From contig JAJUHR010000035.1 in the NCBI GenBank assembly GCA_029267795.1, positions 1-10,567 of the forward strand: a stretch of 10,567 bases of DNA, read 5' to 3'. How positions within the stretch are numbered: the stretch's first letter is position 1; every line of letters starts with the position of its first letter. Shown in pieces: positions 1-7,155 of this stretch. The position numbers and the translations under genes are program-made. The notes beneath the pieces are model-generated. The model saw only the letters and a list, made by a program, of their open reading frames with translations. It made no database searches and was not told the origin of the DNA. The DNA is from Planctomycetota bacterium (GTDB lineage Bacteria > Planctomycetota > Phycisphaerae > Phycisphaerales > Phycisphaeraceae).

Positions 1-1
1 C

Positions 2-1651
2 CTGCGGGGCCTGCGTGCCTGCGCGTTCCGCAACGGGCAGCCGCCCACCGCGGAGTGGATCGTCTCGCTCGGGTCGGCCGCCGATGGGCACACGATCGCC
101 GGCACCCTGGGCCGGTGCGAGTCCCCTCAGCAGTGGGTGGTCGATTCCCAGGCCCTGCTGGAGTGCTGCGGCCGGCTGGCGTTGGACCGACTGCAAGCCG
201 AGGCCGAGTACGCCAGGCAGGCTATCCGGCTCAAGCACCTGCAGGCCGAGCGCGACACGCTCCAATCTTCTTACACCCAGATCATGGCCAGGTCCCTGGA
301 GGAGCGTGAACGCCGCCTGCAGGAGCAGGCCCAGCACATGGAGCATCTGGAGCGGGAAGTGGCCAAGCGTTCCGCCGACCTGCGCGAGGCCCTGGAAAAG
401 GCCAACGCCGCCAGCCAGGCCAAGACCGAATTCCTCGCCAACATGAGCCACGAGATCCGCACCCCCATGACCGCCATCCTCGGCTGTACCGACCTGCTCA
501 TCGAGGAGTCGTGGGGCCGCAAGGAAGCCCTGCGGTGGTTGGAGGTGATCCGCCGCAACGGGGAGCACCTGCTGAGCATCATCAACGACATCCTCGACAT
601 CTCCAAGATCGAAGCCGGCAAGATGCCGATCGAGCGGATCAGCTGCTGCCCTATCAAGCTGATCGAAGACGTCGAGATCCTGATGCGCCCCCGGGCCCTG
701 GAGCGCAACCTGTCTTTCGAGGTCTGCTTCGCCACGCCCGTCCCTCAGACGATCACCAGCGACCCTACCCGCGTGCGTCAGATCCTCGTGAACCTGGTCA
801 GCAACGCGATCAAGTTCACCTCGAAAGGGGGGGTCAAGATGACCCTGAGCCTGGTCGAGCCCGCCGCGCCGGACCATGAACCGCTGTTGAAGTTCGAGGT
901 GGCGGACACCGGGATCGGGATCGAGCCGCACCAGGTCCAGCGGCTCTTTAAGCCCTTTTCACAGGCCGACACGTCCACCACTCGCAAATTCGGCGGGACG
1001 GGCCTTGGGCTGGCGATCTCCAAGCGACTCGCCGAGGCCCTGAACGGCTCGCTGACTCTCCAAAGCACCCCGGGACAGGGCAGCACGTTCTGCGTGACCA
1101 TCGCCACGGGCCCGATCGACGGCGTGCCCAGGATCACCGGCAGACCCCCCGAGTCCCTGCCCGAACCCATCGAAGCCCCCGCCCCGCCCCCCAAGGGCGT
1201 ACCCCCCCTCGTCGACGCCCGCATCCTGCTGGCAGAAGACGGCAAGGACAACCAAACGCTCATCTCGACCCTCCTGAAAAAAGCCGGGGCCCAGGTCGAC
1301 ATCGCCGAAAACGGGCGCATCGCCTGCGAAATGGCCATGCAGGCCCTCCGGCAGGGCAACCCGTTCGATCTGATCTTCATGGACATGCAGATGCCAGAAC
1401 TCGACGGCTGCAGCGCCACCTCGCGGCTCCGCCGGGAAGGTTACCGCGGGCCGATCGTCGCCTTGACCGCCAACGTGATGTCCAGCGACCGCGCCAAGTG
1501 CCTCGAAGCCGGCTGCGACGACTTTGTCCCCAAACCGATCAACATCAAAGCCTTGCTCGAGACCGCGACCACTTACATCCGCCTCGGCCGGCGCGAAGCC
1601 GCCCCCGCCCATTTCGACCCCCCCCCTCCCCCGGTTCCGCCCCCGCCCTGA
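2..1651 (+). CDS. Hybrid sensor histidine kinase with C-terminal receiver (5' end missing)
   Basis: The frame is open from the left edge, so the gene starts upstream; an internal GTG at 137 is unlikely to be the real start. Domains in order: an unassigned N-terminal part; a charged coiled coil (about nt 230-410); a HisKA domain with the H-box MSHEIRTPM and phospho-accepting His at nt 449-451; an ATP-binding HATPase domain with N-box NLVSNAIKF (key Asn at nt 803-805), G1 box DTGIGI and G2 box GGTGLGL; a Pro-rich linker; and a receiver domain with acidic pair ED, phospho-acceptor Asp in FMDMQMPELDG (Asp at nt 1382-1384), the conserved Thr of ALTA and the Lys of PKPI. All residues expected for autophosphorylation and internal phosphotransfer are present. 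It ends in a low-complexity Pro tail. No membrane segment lies in the visible part, so its input is unknown. No partner regulator is visible. Confidence 0.93.
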   Translation: MRGLRACAFRNGQPPTAEWIVSLGSAADGHTIAGTLGRCESPQQWVVDSQALLECCGRLALDRLQAEAEYARQAIRLKHLQAERDTLQSSYTQIMARSLEERERRLQEQAQHMEHLEREVAKRSADLREALEKANAASQAKTEFLANMSHEIRTPMTAILGCTDLLIEESWGRKEALRWLEVIRRNGEHLLSIINDILDISKIEAGKMPIERISCCPIKLIEDVEILMRPRALERNLSFEVCFATPVPQTITSDPTRVRQILVNLVSNAIKFTSKGGVKMTLSLVEPAAPDHEPLLKFEVADTGIGIEPHQVQRLFKPFSQADTSTTRKFGGTGLGLAISKRLAEALNGSLTLQSTPGQGSTFCVTIATGPIDGVPRITGRPPESLPEPIEAPAPPPKGVPPLVDARILLAEDGKDNQTLISTLLKKAGAQVDIAENGRIACEMAMQALRQGNPFDLIFMDMQMPELDGCSATSRLRREGYRGPIVALTANVMSSDRAKCLEAGCDDFVPKPINIKALLETATTYIRLGRREAAPAHFDPPPPPVPPPP

Positions 1652-1702
1652 GATACGCCACCCACGGACCACCGCGGCCACTACCGCGTCACGCCCTGCA
1701 GC

Positions 1703-1721
1703 GGAGGGGTGTCTCCCCTCC
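1703..1721 (+). terminator. Hairpin downstream of the kinase gene, possible weak terminator
   Basis: GGAGGGG (1703-1709) and CCCCTCC (1715-1721) form a perfect 7-bp G+C-rich stem with a 5-nt loop, about 50 nt after the kinase stop. There is no T-run after it, so factor-independent termination is uncertain. Confidence 0.35.
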
Positions 1722-1749
1722 ACAAGCCCGGGGCATGGGAATGTTTTCC

Positions 1750-1778
1750 TTGACGCCCCCGCCCCAGCGAGCTAGCTT
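1750..1778 (+). promoter_or_regulatory. Candidate sigma70-type promoter for the SH3b protein gene
   Basis: TTGACG (1750-1755) matches the -35 consensus at five of six positions. It is followed after 17 nt by TAGCTT (1773-1778), a weak -10 with three matches. Transcription would begin near 1785, leaving a leader of about 45 nt that holds a good ribosome site. Assigned by eye only. Confidence 0.4.
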
Positions 1779-1816
1779 TTAAGCCATCACAACGGATGGA
1801 ACCGCACTGGTAGGTC

Positions 1817-1822
1817 AAGGAG
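1817..1822 (+). promoter_or_regulatory. Shine-Dalgarno site AAGGAG
   Basis: AAGGAG lies 8 nt before the ATG at 1831 and supports that start for the SH3b protein. Confidence 0.7.
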
Positions 1823-1830
1823 CCTCGGCC

Positions 1831-3579
1831 ATGAGTCGACGGACCGTTCTGGCGGGCCTGGCGTCGATCGGTTTGATTTGGACACTCCTTTCTTCTTCGT
1901 CTCCCGGCGGACAAAGCACGCCGCTGAAGGCGATGGTCGTGCAGGACCGCGTGGAGATGCGGGCCGGCGCCGGCCGCACGTTCTACTGCGTCGGACACCT
2001 CAGCCGCGGGGCACAGGTCAGCGTCGATGAAGTGGTGTTCGGGTGGTACAAGATCGTCCCCCCCGCGGGGACGTACAGCTATGTGCCCAAACGCGCGCTG
2101 CGGCTCCAGGGCGATGGACAGGTCGGACAAGTGATCGACAAGCGTATCGCGGTGATGTCGGGCGCATTGAAGGGGCCCACGGAGAGCTACCGACGGCAGA
2201 TCGACCTGCTCGACGGCGACACGGTGCGCATCTTGGGCGAGGAAGGTGATTATTACAGGATCGCCCCACCGCCGGGGGCTTTTGTCTTCCTTCCCCCGGA
2301 TTCGCTTCGCCCCCTGACCGAAACCGAAGCGGCCAAGGGGGCCCGGGCCGTGCTCGACGCGCTGCCCGCCTCGGTTCCAAACGCGGCCGCCGAGCCGGAT
2401 CGCTCGGACGCCGTGGCCACAACCCCGGACCCGCTGCCGGATCGGGACCTGTTGCTGCGTCAATTGGAAGATGCTTTGGATCACACACTGACCGAATCGC
2501 CCACACGGGCAGCGGCCGCTGAACTCGCCAGCGACGCTGCCACGGTTGCCTCCGCATCGCCGACCGACGTGGAAGATAATGAAGCAGCCCTGGCCGCCAC
2601 GCCGTCCGTGGCCCACTTCGTCTCGGCAGAAACGCTGGGCTGGGACCGTGGGTTGGCGCCGATCACAAGCTCTGACACGCCTACGAAAGAACACAAGGCC
2701 TCCAGCGCCGGTTCCCCCTCCCCCGGAAGGGTTCCTCTCTCAGAACCCCGGGGTCCGTCGGCACCCCGCGGGGAAAACCGCAGAGCTGCGCCCGCGAGAC
2801 CGCCGGTGTCCCTCGCCTCCACGGCAGCGATTCAGCCGGTCGCTACGCCAGGCGTCCCGTTCAGCAGGCCAGCCTCCTCGGGTTCCACACCGACCCGTGT
2901 CGAGGCTAATGCCGATGTAGGCACCCCCGGCCCCTCCGGAGCTCCCGGAACCCCCGAACCCGCGGCCCCTAGATCGCCCGGCTACAGTTCCAACCCCTCT
3001 CTGTCGCAGCCGGTCCGCCAGGCCGAGTGGATGATGGAACAAGCCGAGGCTTTGCCGATCGATCAGCAGCCCATCCCGCAACTGGTGGCGACGTATCAGG
3101 CGCTGTGGGATAGCGGCAAGCTGACGCCGGTGGAGCGGCACATCGTGGCGTCACGACTCGTTCAGCTGCAGTGCAACGCCACGGTAGCCGGCGCCCTGGC
3201 TCAGATTGCCGCGGTCAAGCAAGAGATCGAATCCAGCCGGGTCGAAATCAGCGACGCCAAGCCTACCCCGGATGCCGCCACGTTCCAGCAAAGCCCCGAT
3301 GGGGCGAGCGGCGAGCCGGCGGTGGATTACGACGTCATGGGCCGGCTGCTGGCCAGCAGCGTGTACGACGGCCAGCGGCTCCCGCGGTTGTACCGCGTCG
3401 TGGACTCCACCACTCAGCGAACCATCGTCTACGTCCAGGGCAACGGCACGATCAACCCCGCAACCACCGTTGGCCAATACGTCGGCATCGTCGGACGATC
3501 CAAGTTTGACCGGGCGCTGCGGCTGAACGTCATCGAGGTCGACCGCCTGGATGTCCTGGAATACAAACCATTACATTAA
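1831..3579 (+). CDS. Exported protein with two SH3b-like repeats and a conserved-looking C-terminal domain
   Basis: A 582-residue protein, probably acting outside the cytoplasm. Residues 1-25 form a signal sequence; the start SRRTVLAG followed by a hydrophobic run resembles a twin-arginine signal, though Sec export is equally possible. Residues 35-92 and 99-163 look like two related SH3b-type beta units: each begins with a VxxRxAVMxxG/VEMRxGAG-like strand and has a turn ending in WYKIVPP or YYRIAPP before a YVP/FLP strand. Residues 165-390 are Ala/Pro/Ser/Thr-rich and probably disordered. Residues 395-470 look helical, and 498-578 form a compact beta-rich domain containing VGQYVGIVG. SH3b domains often bind cell-wall peptides, but no hydrolase domain is attached here. 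It is transcribed alone, with its own promoter and terminator. The specific function is unknown. Confidence 0.85.
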   Translation: MSRRTVLAGLASIGLIWTLLSSSSPGGQSTPLKAMVVQDRVEMRAGAGRTFYCVGHLSRGAQVSVDEVVFGWYKIVPPAGTYSYVPKRALRLQGDGQVGQVIDKRIAVMSGALKGPTESYRRQIDLLDGDTVRILGEEGDYYRIAPPPGAFVFLPPDSLRPLTETEAAKGARAVLDALPASVPNAAAEPDRSDAVATTPDPLPDRDLLLRQLEDALDHTLTESPTRAAAAELASDAATVASASPTDVEDNEAALAATPSVAHFVSAETLGWDRGLAPITSSDTPTKEHKASSAGSPSPGRVPLSEPRGPSAPRGENRRAAPARPPVSLASTAAIQPVATPGVPFSRPASSGSTPTRVEANADVGTPGPSGAPGTPEPAAPRSPGYSSNPSLSQPVRQAEWMMEQAEALPIDQQPIPQLVATYQALWDSGKLTPVERHIVASRLVQLQCNATVAGALAQIAAVKQEIESSRVEISDAKPTPDAATFQQSPDGASGEPAVDYDVMGRLLASSVYDGQRLPRLYRVVDSTTQRTIVYVQGNGTINPATTVGQYVGIVGRSKFDRALRLNVIEVDRLDVLEYKPLH

Positions 3580-3640
3580 CCCACTTCGTCGCGGCTCTAG
3601 CGATGGGTTCGCTGCAAAAATCCCAATCTTCCAACCCTTC

Positions 3641-3673
3641 AAGCCCTGGGCCTGGTCGCCCGGGGCTTTTTTT
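3641..3673 (+). terminator. Strong intrinsic terminator after the SH3b protein gene
   Basis: AAGCCCTGGGC (3641-3651) pairs with GCCCGGGGCTT (3658-3668) as an 11-bp stem with one G-T wobble and a 6-nt loop. It runs straight into seven T residues (3667-3673). This is the clearest terminator in the window and isolates the upstream gene from the one at 3742. Confidence 0.92.
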
Positions 3674-3741
3674 GCCCGGTCGCGGCAAAGCCTGTTGCTT
3701 GATTGACGGGCCGATCGTGCCGATGAACCCACCGGGAGAGC

Positions 3742-4263
3742 ATGGGGAGAAAGGGCTTCCTTGTGACCAAGCCGCCTCAGATCGGTCAAATCCTGATCGA
3801 ACAAGGGGTTCTGACGGAGCAGCAGGTCTTCGAGATCCTGCGCGTCCAGCGCGAGAAGGGCTTGCCCTTCGGGCTGCTGGCGGAGCGGATGTTCGACATC
3901 ACCAGCGAGAGCATCGAGAAGGCCTGGATCGAGCAGTATCACCGCTTCACCGGGACGATCGACCTGACGCGGGAACGGTTCGACGTTCAAGCGCTGAGGC
4001 TGATCAACCGCCGCCAAGCCTGGCAGTTTCAGATCCTGCCCGTGCGGTTCGAGCCCAGCGGGGAACTGCTCCTAGCGGCGGCACGTCGGCGGCTGGCGCG
4101 GGCTGTGACGTTCATCACCAACCGGCTGGAGCCGCTGGTGTTTTTTCGGATCGCCGAGTCGAAGCAACTGCGGGATTTCCTGAAAATCTACTACCCGATG
4201 CCCGAGGTCTCGGACGAGTTGATCCGCCGCGCCAAGGAGCTCGCCTACGAGCCGGAGCGATAG
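3742..4263 (+). CDS. Stand-alone MshEN / GspE-PilB N-terminal domain protein
   Basis: A 173-residue cytoplasmic-type protein matching the N-terminal domain of type II secretion and type IV pilus ATPases, but ending where the ATPase would begin. Residues 13-36 fit the 24-residue MshEN motif (RLGxxLxxxGx6LxxxLxxQ) with the first Arg replaced by Gln. After the usual 5-residue spacer a second, more degenerate copy lies at 42-65 (Pro for Arg, Phe for Gly), keeping its Gln. Residues 78-152 match the second half of the fold (ALRLI, ILPVRF, then LKIYYPMP). In the family this domain binds cyclic di-GMP or docks the ATPase; the altered residues make nucleotide binding doubtful. Start choice: ATG 3742 has GGGAG only 3 nt away, whereas an in-frame GTG at 3763 has GGAGAAAGG 8 nt upstream and gives MTKPPQIG, so 3763 may be the true start. 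Confidence 0.8.
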   Translation: MGRKGFLVTKPPQIGQILIEQGVLTEQQVFEILRVQREKGLPFGLLAERMFDITSESIEKAWIEQYHRFTGTIDLTRERFDVQALRLINRRQAWQFQILPVRFEPSGELLLAAARRRLARAVTFITNRLEPLVFFRIAESKQLRDFLKIYYPMPEVSDELIRRAKELAYEPER

Positions 4264-4275
4264 GCCCCTCTCGCT

Positions 4276-4294
4276 GCCCTCGGATGCCGAGGGT
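4276..4294. terminator. Hairpin between convergent genes
   Basis: CCCTCGG (4277-4283) and CCGAGGG (4287-4293) form a perfect 7-bp stem with a 3-nt loop, extendable by a G-T pair. It lies in the 47-bp gap between two converging genes and could slow transcription from both sides. It has no T-run on either strand. Confidence 0.4.
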
Positions 4295-4310
4295 GCAAAC
4301 GGAACGGGAT

Positions 4311-4724
4311 TCAACCCTTCAGGGAATCCAAGAAGTGGCGCAGGATGGTCATCGCGGCCAGGGCGTCACGGCGCAGCTTCTTCTGTTTGCGGGTCAGGCC
4401 GCTTTGGCTCATCAGTTGGTCCGCGGCGAAGCTGCTGAGCCGCTCGTCGACGAGGTGCACGGGGAGGCCGAACCGCTCCTCCAATTGCAGCGCCAGCTGG
4501 CGCGCTTTCGCGGCGGCAGGGCCCTCGGTCCCGTCGGCGTTGAGCGGCAGCCCCAGCACCAAAGCATCGGGCTCATGCTCGGCGACGGCCTGCTTGAGCG
4601 CCGCCCACCGCTGCGCCGGCGACCCGGCCTCGATCACCCCCAACGGGTTGGCAACCCCCGTCTCGTCGTCCCCGACCGCCAGGCCGATACGCCGTTCGCC
4701 GGGATCCATCGCCAGGTACCGCAT
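4311..4724 (-). CDS. ruvX: YqgF/RuvX family pre-16S rRNA nuclease (putative Holliday junction resolvase)
   Basis: The 137-residue length is normal for the family. It has an RNase H-like fold with the signature start MRYLAMDPGERRIGLAVGD (catalytic Asp7), the loop LGLPLNADGTEG (58-68), the second acidic site VDERLSS (Glu94) and the C-terminal RRDALAAM (Asp120). All three acidic residues of the active site are present. The family acts in the cytoplasm on 16S rRNA 5'-end maturation and has also been proposed to resolve Holliday junctions. It lies 80 nt downstream of manC on the same strand and may share its transcript. No strong Shine-Dalgarno site is seen before the ATG. Confidence 0.93.
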   Translation of the reverse strand: MRYLAMDPGERRIGLAVGDDETGVANPLGVIEAGSPAQRWAALKQAVAEHEPDALVLGLPLNADGTEGPAAAKARQLALQLEERFGLPVHLVDERLSSFAADQLMSQSGLTRKQKKLRRDALAAMTILRHFLDSLKG

Positions 4725-4804
4725 GGCCGCCAGGGCAACCCTCGCTCAAAACCCCACGCACGATAGACACGATTAAGGAACAGTTCGCGGGCACGGCGTG
4801 GCTG

Positions 4805-5896
4805 TCAGAGTAGCTCTTCGCCGAACCTCTCCTCCAGCATCGTGTGTAGCTTCTTGATGTCTTCAGCGCGGTCCGCCCGGCAAACGAGCGTGGCGTCGGG
4901 CGTGTGGACGATGATCAAGCCCTCGCAGCCCAGCGTGGCGATCAGGTGCTTCGGGTCGCTCGAGGCCACCAGCGTGCGGGCCGTGTCCACCAGCAGGTGG
5001 CGCGGGGTGCCCAGCGCGTTGCCGGACTCGTCCCGCGGGCAGGTTTCCGCCAGGGCGGGCCAGGAGCCAACGTCCAGCCAGCGTGCGGACATCGGCACGG
5101 CTGCCACCGTGAAGACCGAATCGTGCGAGGCCGGTTCCATCACCGCGAAGTCCACGCTGATCTTTTTCAGCGTGGGGTACACGTGCGCCAACACCTCAGC
5201 CCGACGTCGCGGGTCCGCCGCCGCCAACCGGGACAACCCCGCGTGGTTCTGGGGCGCAAACCGCTCGATCGCGCGCAGCAGCGTCGAGGCCCGCCAGACG
5301 AACATCCCGCTGTTCCACAGGTACCGCTGCGGGCCCGCGTTCACATACGACTGGGCGGTGTCGAAATCGGGTTTTTCCTTGAACCGATCCACCCGCCGCG
5401 TGGCCTCGTCGATCGAGGCCCCCAGCTGCAGGTACCCGTACCCGGTGGCGGGGTGCGTGGGCTTGATCCCGAAGGTCACCAGCGTATCCGGCCGGGCCTC
5501 CGCCAGGGCCAGCCCCCGCCCCACCGCCCGTTGGAAAACATCCACCGGCTCGATCACGTGATCCGACGTGAATACCGCGATCACCGCATCCGGGTCCCGG
5601 CGGCTGATTTCCACCGCCCCCCAGCCCACCGCGTTGAGCGTGTCCCGCCCCTCGGGTTCGCCCAGATAGTGGTCCTCGCGGAACCCCGGCAGCGAGCTGA
5701 GGATCGCTTGCCGGTGGCTCTCGCCAGCGCAGATATACCGGCGATCGGGCGGGATCAACCCGTCCAGCCTCTGCATCGCGATCTGCAGCAGGCTCTTGCC
5801 GCCGATCAGCGGCACCAGCTGTTTGGGCAGCTTCGCCCGGCTCATCGGCCACAGACGCGTCCCGGAACCACCGGCAATAATCAGCCCATACCGCAT
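4805..5896 (-). CDS. manC: Mannose-1-phosphate guanylyltransferase, monofunctional
   Basis: This enzyme makes GDP-mannose from GTP and mannose 1-phosphate in the cytoplasm, feeding exopolysaccharide or O-antigen and other mannose-derived sugars. In the 363-residue protein the nucleotide-binding signature GGSGTRLWPMSR (9-20) is followed by Lys25 in LPKQL, then GEPEGRDTLNAVG (79-91), TSDHVI (110-115), GIKPTHPATGYGYL (143-156), RFKEKPD (171-177), WNSGMFVW (194-201), SVDFAVME (247-254) and WLDVGSW (273-279). These cover the transferase core. The length leaves no room for the phosphomannose isomerase cupin found in two-domain homologues. The ATG is preceded by GGAGG 11 nt away and by a good promoter. 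A close glucose-1-phosphate nucleotidyltransferase is possible but the motifs favour mannose. Confidence 0.93.
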   Translation of the reverse strand: MRYGLIIAGGSGTRLWPMSRAKLPKQLVPLIGGKSLLQIAMQRLDGLIPPDRRYICAGESHRQAILSSLPGFREDHYLGEPEGRDTLNAVGWGAVEISRRDPDAVIAVFTSDHVIEPVDVFQRAVGRGLALAEARPDTLVTFGIKPTHPATGYGYLQLGASIDEATRRVDRFKEKPDFDTAQSYVNAGPQRYLWNSGMFVWRASTLLRAIERFAPQNHAGLSRLAAADPRRRAEVLAHVYPTLKKISVDFAVMEPASHDSVFTVAAVPMSARWLDVGSWPALAETCPRDESGNALGTPRHLLVDTARTLVASSDPKHLIATLGCEGLIIVHTPDATLVCRADRAEDIKKLHTMLEERFGEELL

Positions 5897-5931
5897 GCTC
5901 GGAAAAGCCTCCGTGTCACGTGGAAAACGGT

Positions 5932-5960
5932 GTTATACGCGGCCGCCCAGGAGATGTCAT
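5932..5960 (-). promoter_or_regulatory. Candidate sigma70-type promoter for manC
   Basis: Read on the minus strand, ATGACA (5955-5960) is followed after exactly 17 nt by TATAAC (5932-5937). Each box matches consensus at five of six positions. The start would be near 5925, giving a leader of about 29 nt that includes GGAGG at 5908-5912. Confidence 0.65.
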
Positions 5961-6086
5961 TTCAGAGCCCTCCGTTCCGCCTCGCCTCCGTGCCACTTGC
6001 GGGGGGGCGGGTGCGCTCTTGGGCCATCGCTGCGTGTGCGGTCAAAATGTCTCGCCGCTTCCGGGGGAACAGATATCAAAAAAACC

Positions 6087-6116
6087 TAGACGCAACCGGG
6101 TCAGTAGCGTTAGACT
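6087..6116 (+). promoter_or_regulatory. Candidate promoter for the lipoprotein gene
   Basis: TAGACG (6087-6092), an 18-nt spacer and TAGACT (6111-6116) match the two consensus hexamers at four positions each. A TAGCGT direct repeat at 6105-6110 and 6116-6121 brackets the -10 box at one helical turn. Weak by eye, but placed suitably for the gene at 6201. Confidence 0.35.
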
Positions 6117-6186
6117 AGCGTATGCAGGGGATAGAACCCTATCTAGAACGCGGAGGGAACGGACAGTTCACGGATTTTTACGGGAT

Positions 6187-6196
6187 GGGAGGAGGG
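6187..6196 (+). promoter_or_regulatory. Strong Shine-Dalgarno site GGGAGGAGGG
   Basis: AGGAGG lies at 6190-6195, five nt before the ATG at 6201. It is the strongest ribosome site in the window and fixes the start of the lipoprotein gene. Confidence 0.8.
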
Positions 6197-6200
6197 CTGT

Positions 6201-6911
6201 ATGTGTTGCGCAACGCGCGCTACCTTGTTCGGTGTACTCGTGACGTTGTGCCTCGCCGTCGGGACGGGCTGCCAGAGTCACCGCCTCGGTAGCGTGGTTC
6301 GTTTCGAAGAACCGCGTGGCAGGGGCAACCAGGGCAAAGCTCTCTGGGAGGAGAAAACCCTCGGCTCGCACCGCCATGAGGTGATCAACCCCAAGAAATA
6401 TTCCGCCGGGGGCCTCCGCACGCTGTACGACATCGCGCGCGACCCCGGCGACCCAGTCGCCGCCCAGAACGCGCGCAATCACCTGCAATCGACCATCGTG
6501 CTGCTGTCGGACTACGAAGTGTCGAACCACCTGTCACGCGTCGCGGGTACTCCGATCCAGGTCCGCACATTCCTCGACCGGCCCTCCCCGACGACCGCAA
6601 CACCAGCGATCGGGGACGGGGTAGCCCAGCCCCCACCCGGCTCCAATGACGCCGTCGTGGCCACGAATGTCCAGGCCTACCAGGATGTGTTCAACCAAAC
6701 CGTGATCACCGCTGTTTTGAACCAGCGGCGAGATCTGGCGGGCAAGATTGCCCTGAAGCGTCAGCAAAGCATCGCGGGATACTCCGTCGACGAAGCTATC
6801 CAGGACGCGATCGAGCTGCACGAAAAGAGCTCGTTTTACCACGGCTTGAGGCTGGTCCAGGAGGCCGCGAAGCAGAGGGATCAGCGACACTACGCCGCGG
6901 TTGAAGAGTGA
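6201..6911 (+). CDS. Hypothetical lipoprotein
   Basis: A 236-residue protein of unrecognised family. Residues 1-24 form a signal sequence with hydrophobic core LFGVLVTLCLAVG ending at Cys24 in VGTGCQSH. The lipobox is imperfect (Gly at -3), but the Cys position, the short charged start and the soluble remainder suggest a lipid-anchored envelope protein. Residues 25-110 are hydrophilic with an alpha-helical look around SAGGLRTLYDIARDPGDP. A Pro/Thr-rich linker follows (about 125-150), then a helical C-terminal part (155-236) rich in Gln, Arg and Glu. No enzyme motif is seen. It stands alone, diverging from manC; the divergent promoters hint at, but do not prove, a joint surface role. Confidence 0.75.
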   Translation: MCCATRATLFGVLVTLCLAVGTGCQSHRLGSVVRFEEPRGRGNQGKALWEEKTLGSHRHEVINPKKYSAGGLRTLYDIARDPGDPVAAQNARNHLQSTIVLLSDYEVSNHLSRVAGTPIQVRTFLDRPSPTTATPAIGDGVAQPPPGSNDAVVATNVQAYQDVFNQTVITAVLNQRRDLAGKIALKRQQSIAGYSVDEAIQDAIELHEKSSFYHGLRLVQEAAKQRDQRHYAAVEE

Positions 6912-7078
6912 CGCCAGCGGGTGGGGGCATCCCCGAACAATTCAAACAGGCGCATGGCTGGTGCTGGGGGTCAGGTCCACCTGCAAGGCCTTCCGGGCGT
7001 AGTGACGCCCATGGTGCGTTGCGCTGAGCTCAGGTCGCACATCGTGGATGCCGATCAATCACAAGCACGCGTCGCAAG

Positions 7079-7096
7079 TTAAGCCACTTAAGCCAC
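7079..7096. repeat. Tandem 9-bp repeat (TTAAGCCAC x2)
   Basis: Two perfect, adjoining copies, 7079-7087 and 7088-7096, lie about 45 bp upstream of the ferredoxin -10 box. They may be a chance duplication or an activator site. Confidence 0.6.
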
Positions 7097-7141
7097 TGAA
7101 GAAGAGGGGATACCCCGGCTCGCAATCGCGCGCCCGGCCCC

Positions 7142-7147
7142 TACAAT
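7142..7147 (+). promoter_or_regulatory. TACAAT -10 box of a possibly leaderless ferredoxin mRNA
   Basis: TACAAT matches the -10 consensus at five of six positions and ends only 8 nt before the ATG at 7156. Transcription would therefore begin at or within a few nt of the start codon. No Shine-Dalgarno site lies between them, and no good -35 box is seen upstream (CTCGCA at the 17-nt spacing). Confidence 0.55.
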
Positions 7148-7155
7148 AAGCTGCG

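Larger units (their letters stand above)
5897..6200. other. Divergent control region between manC and the lipoprotein gene
   Basis: This 304-bp stretch has no supported gene. It holds back-to-back promoters: a good one for manC on the minus strand (5932-5960) and a weaker one for the plus-strand gene (6087-6116). It also holds a direct repeat overlapping the latter, a small GATAG-AACC-CTATC inverted repeat (6130-6143) in the leader, and the strong ribosome site GGGAGGAGGG. Confidence 0.7.
6912..7155. other. Intergenic region before the ferredoxin gene
   Basis: These 244 bp carry no convincing gene. They hold a perfect 6-bp hairpin GGGCGT-AGTG-ACGCCC (6995-7010) without a T-run, a perfect tandem 9-bp repeat (7079-7096), and the TACAAT box of the next gene. 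A 42-codon ORF (6954-7082) is present but unsupported. Confidence 0.6.

Noticed and set aside
1681..2694. 337-codon minus-strand open frame across the SH3b gene
   Set aside because: Its composition is typical of an antisense shadow and no domain is seen. The plus-strand gene has promoter, ribosome site, signal peptide and terminator.
4904..6118. 404-codon open frame on the plus strand across manC
   Set aside because: It is antisense to manC, which carries all family motifs, and its product is Arg/Pro/His-rich low-quality sequence as expected of an antisense frame in GC-rich DNA.
6954..7082. 42-codon ORF in the gap before the ferredoxin gene
   Set aside because: Its ribosome site is weak and crowded, and the sequence has no recognisable feature. 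It overlaps a small palindrome and is best left as intergenic until conservation is tested.
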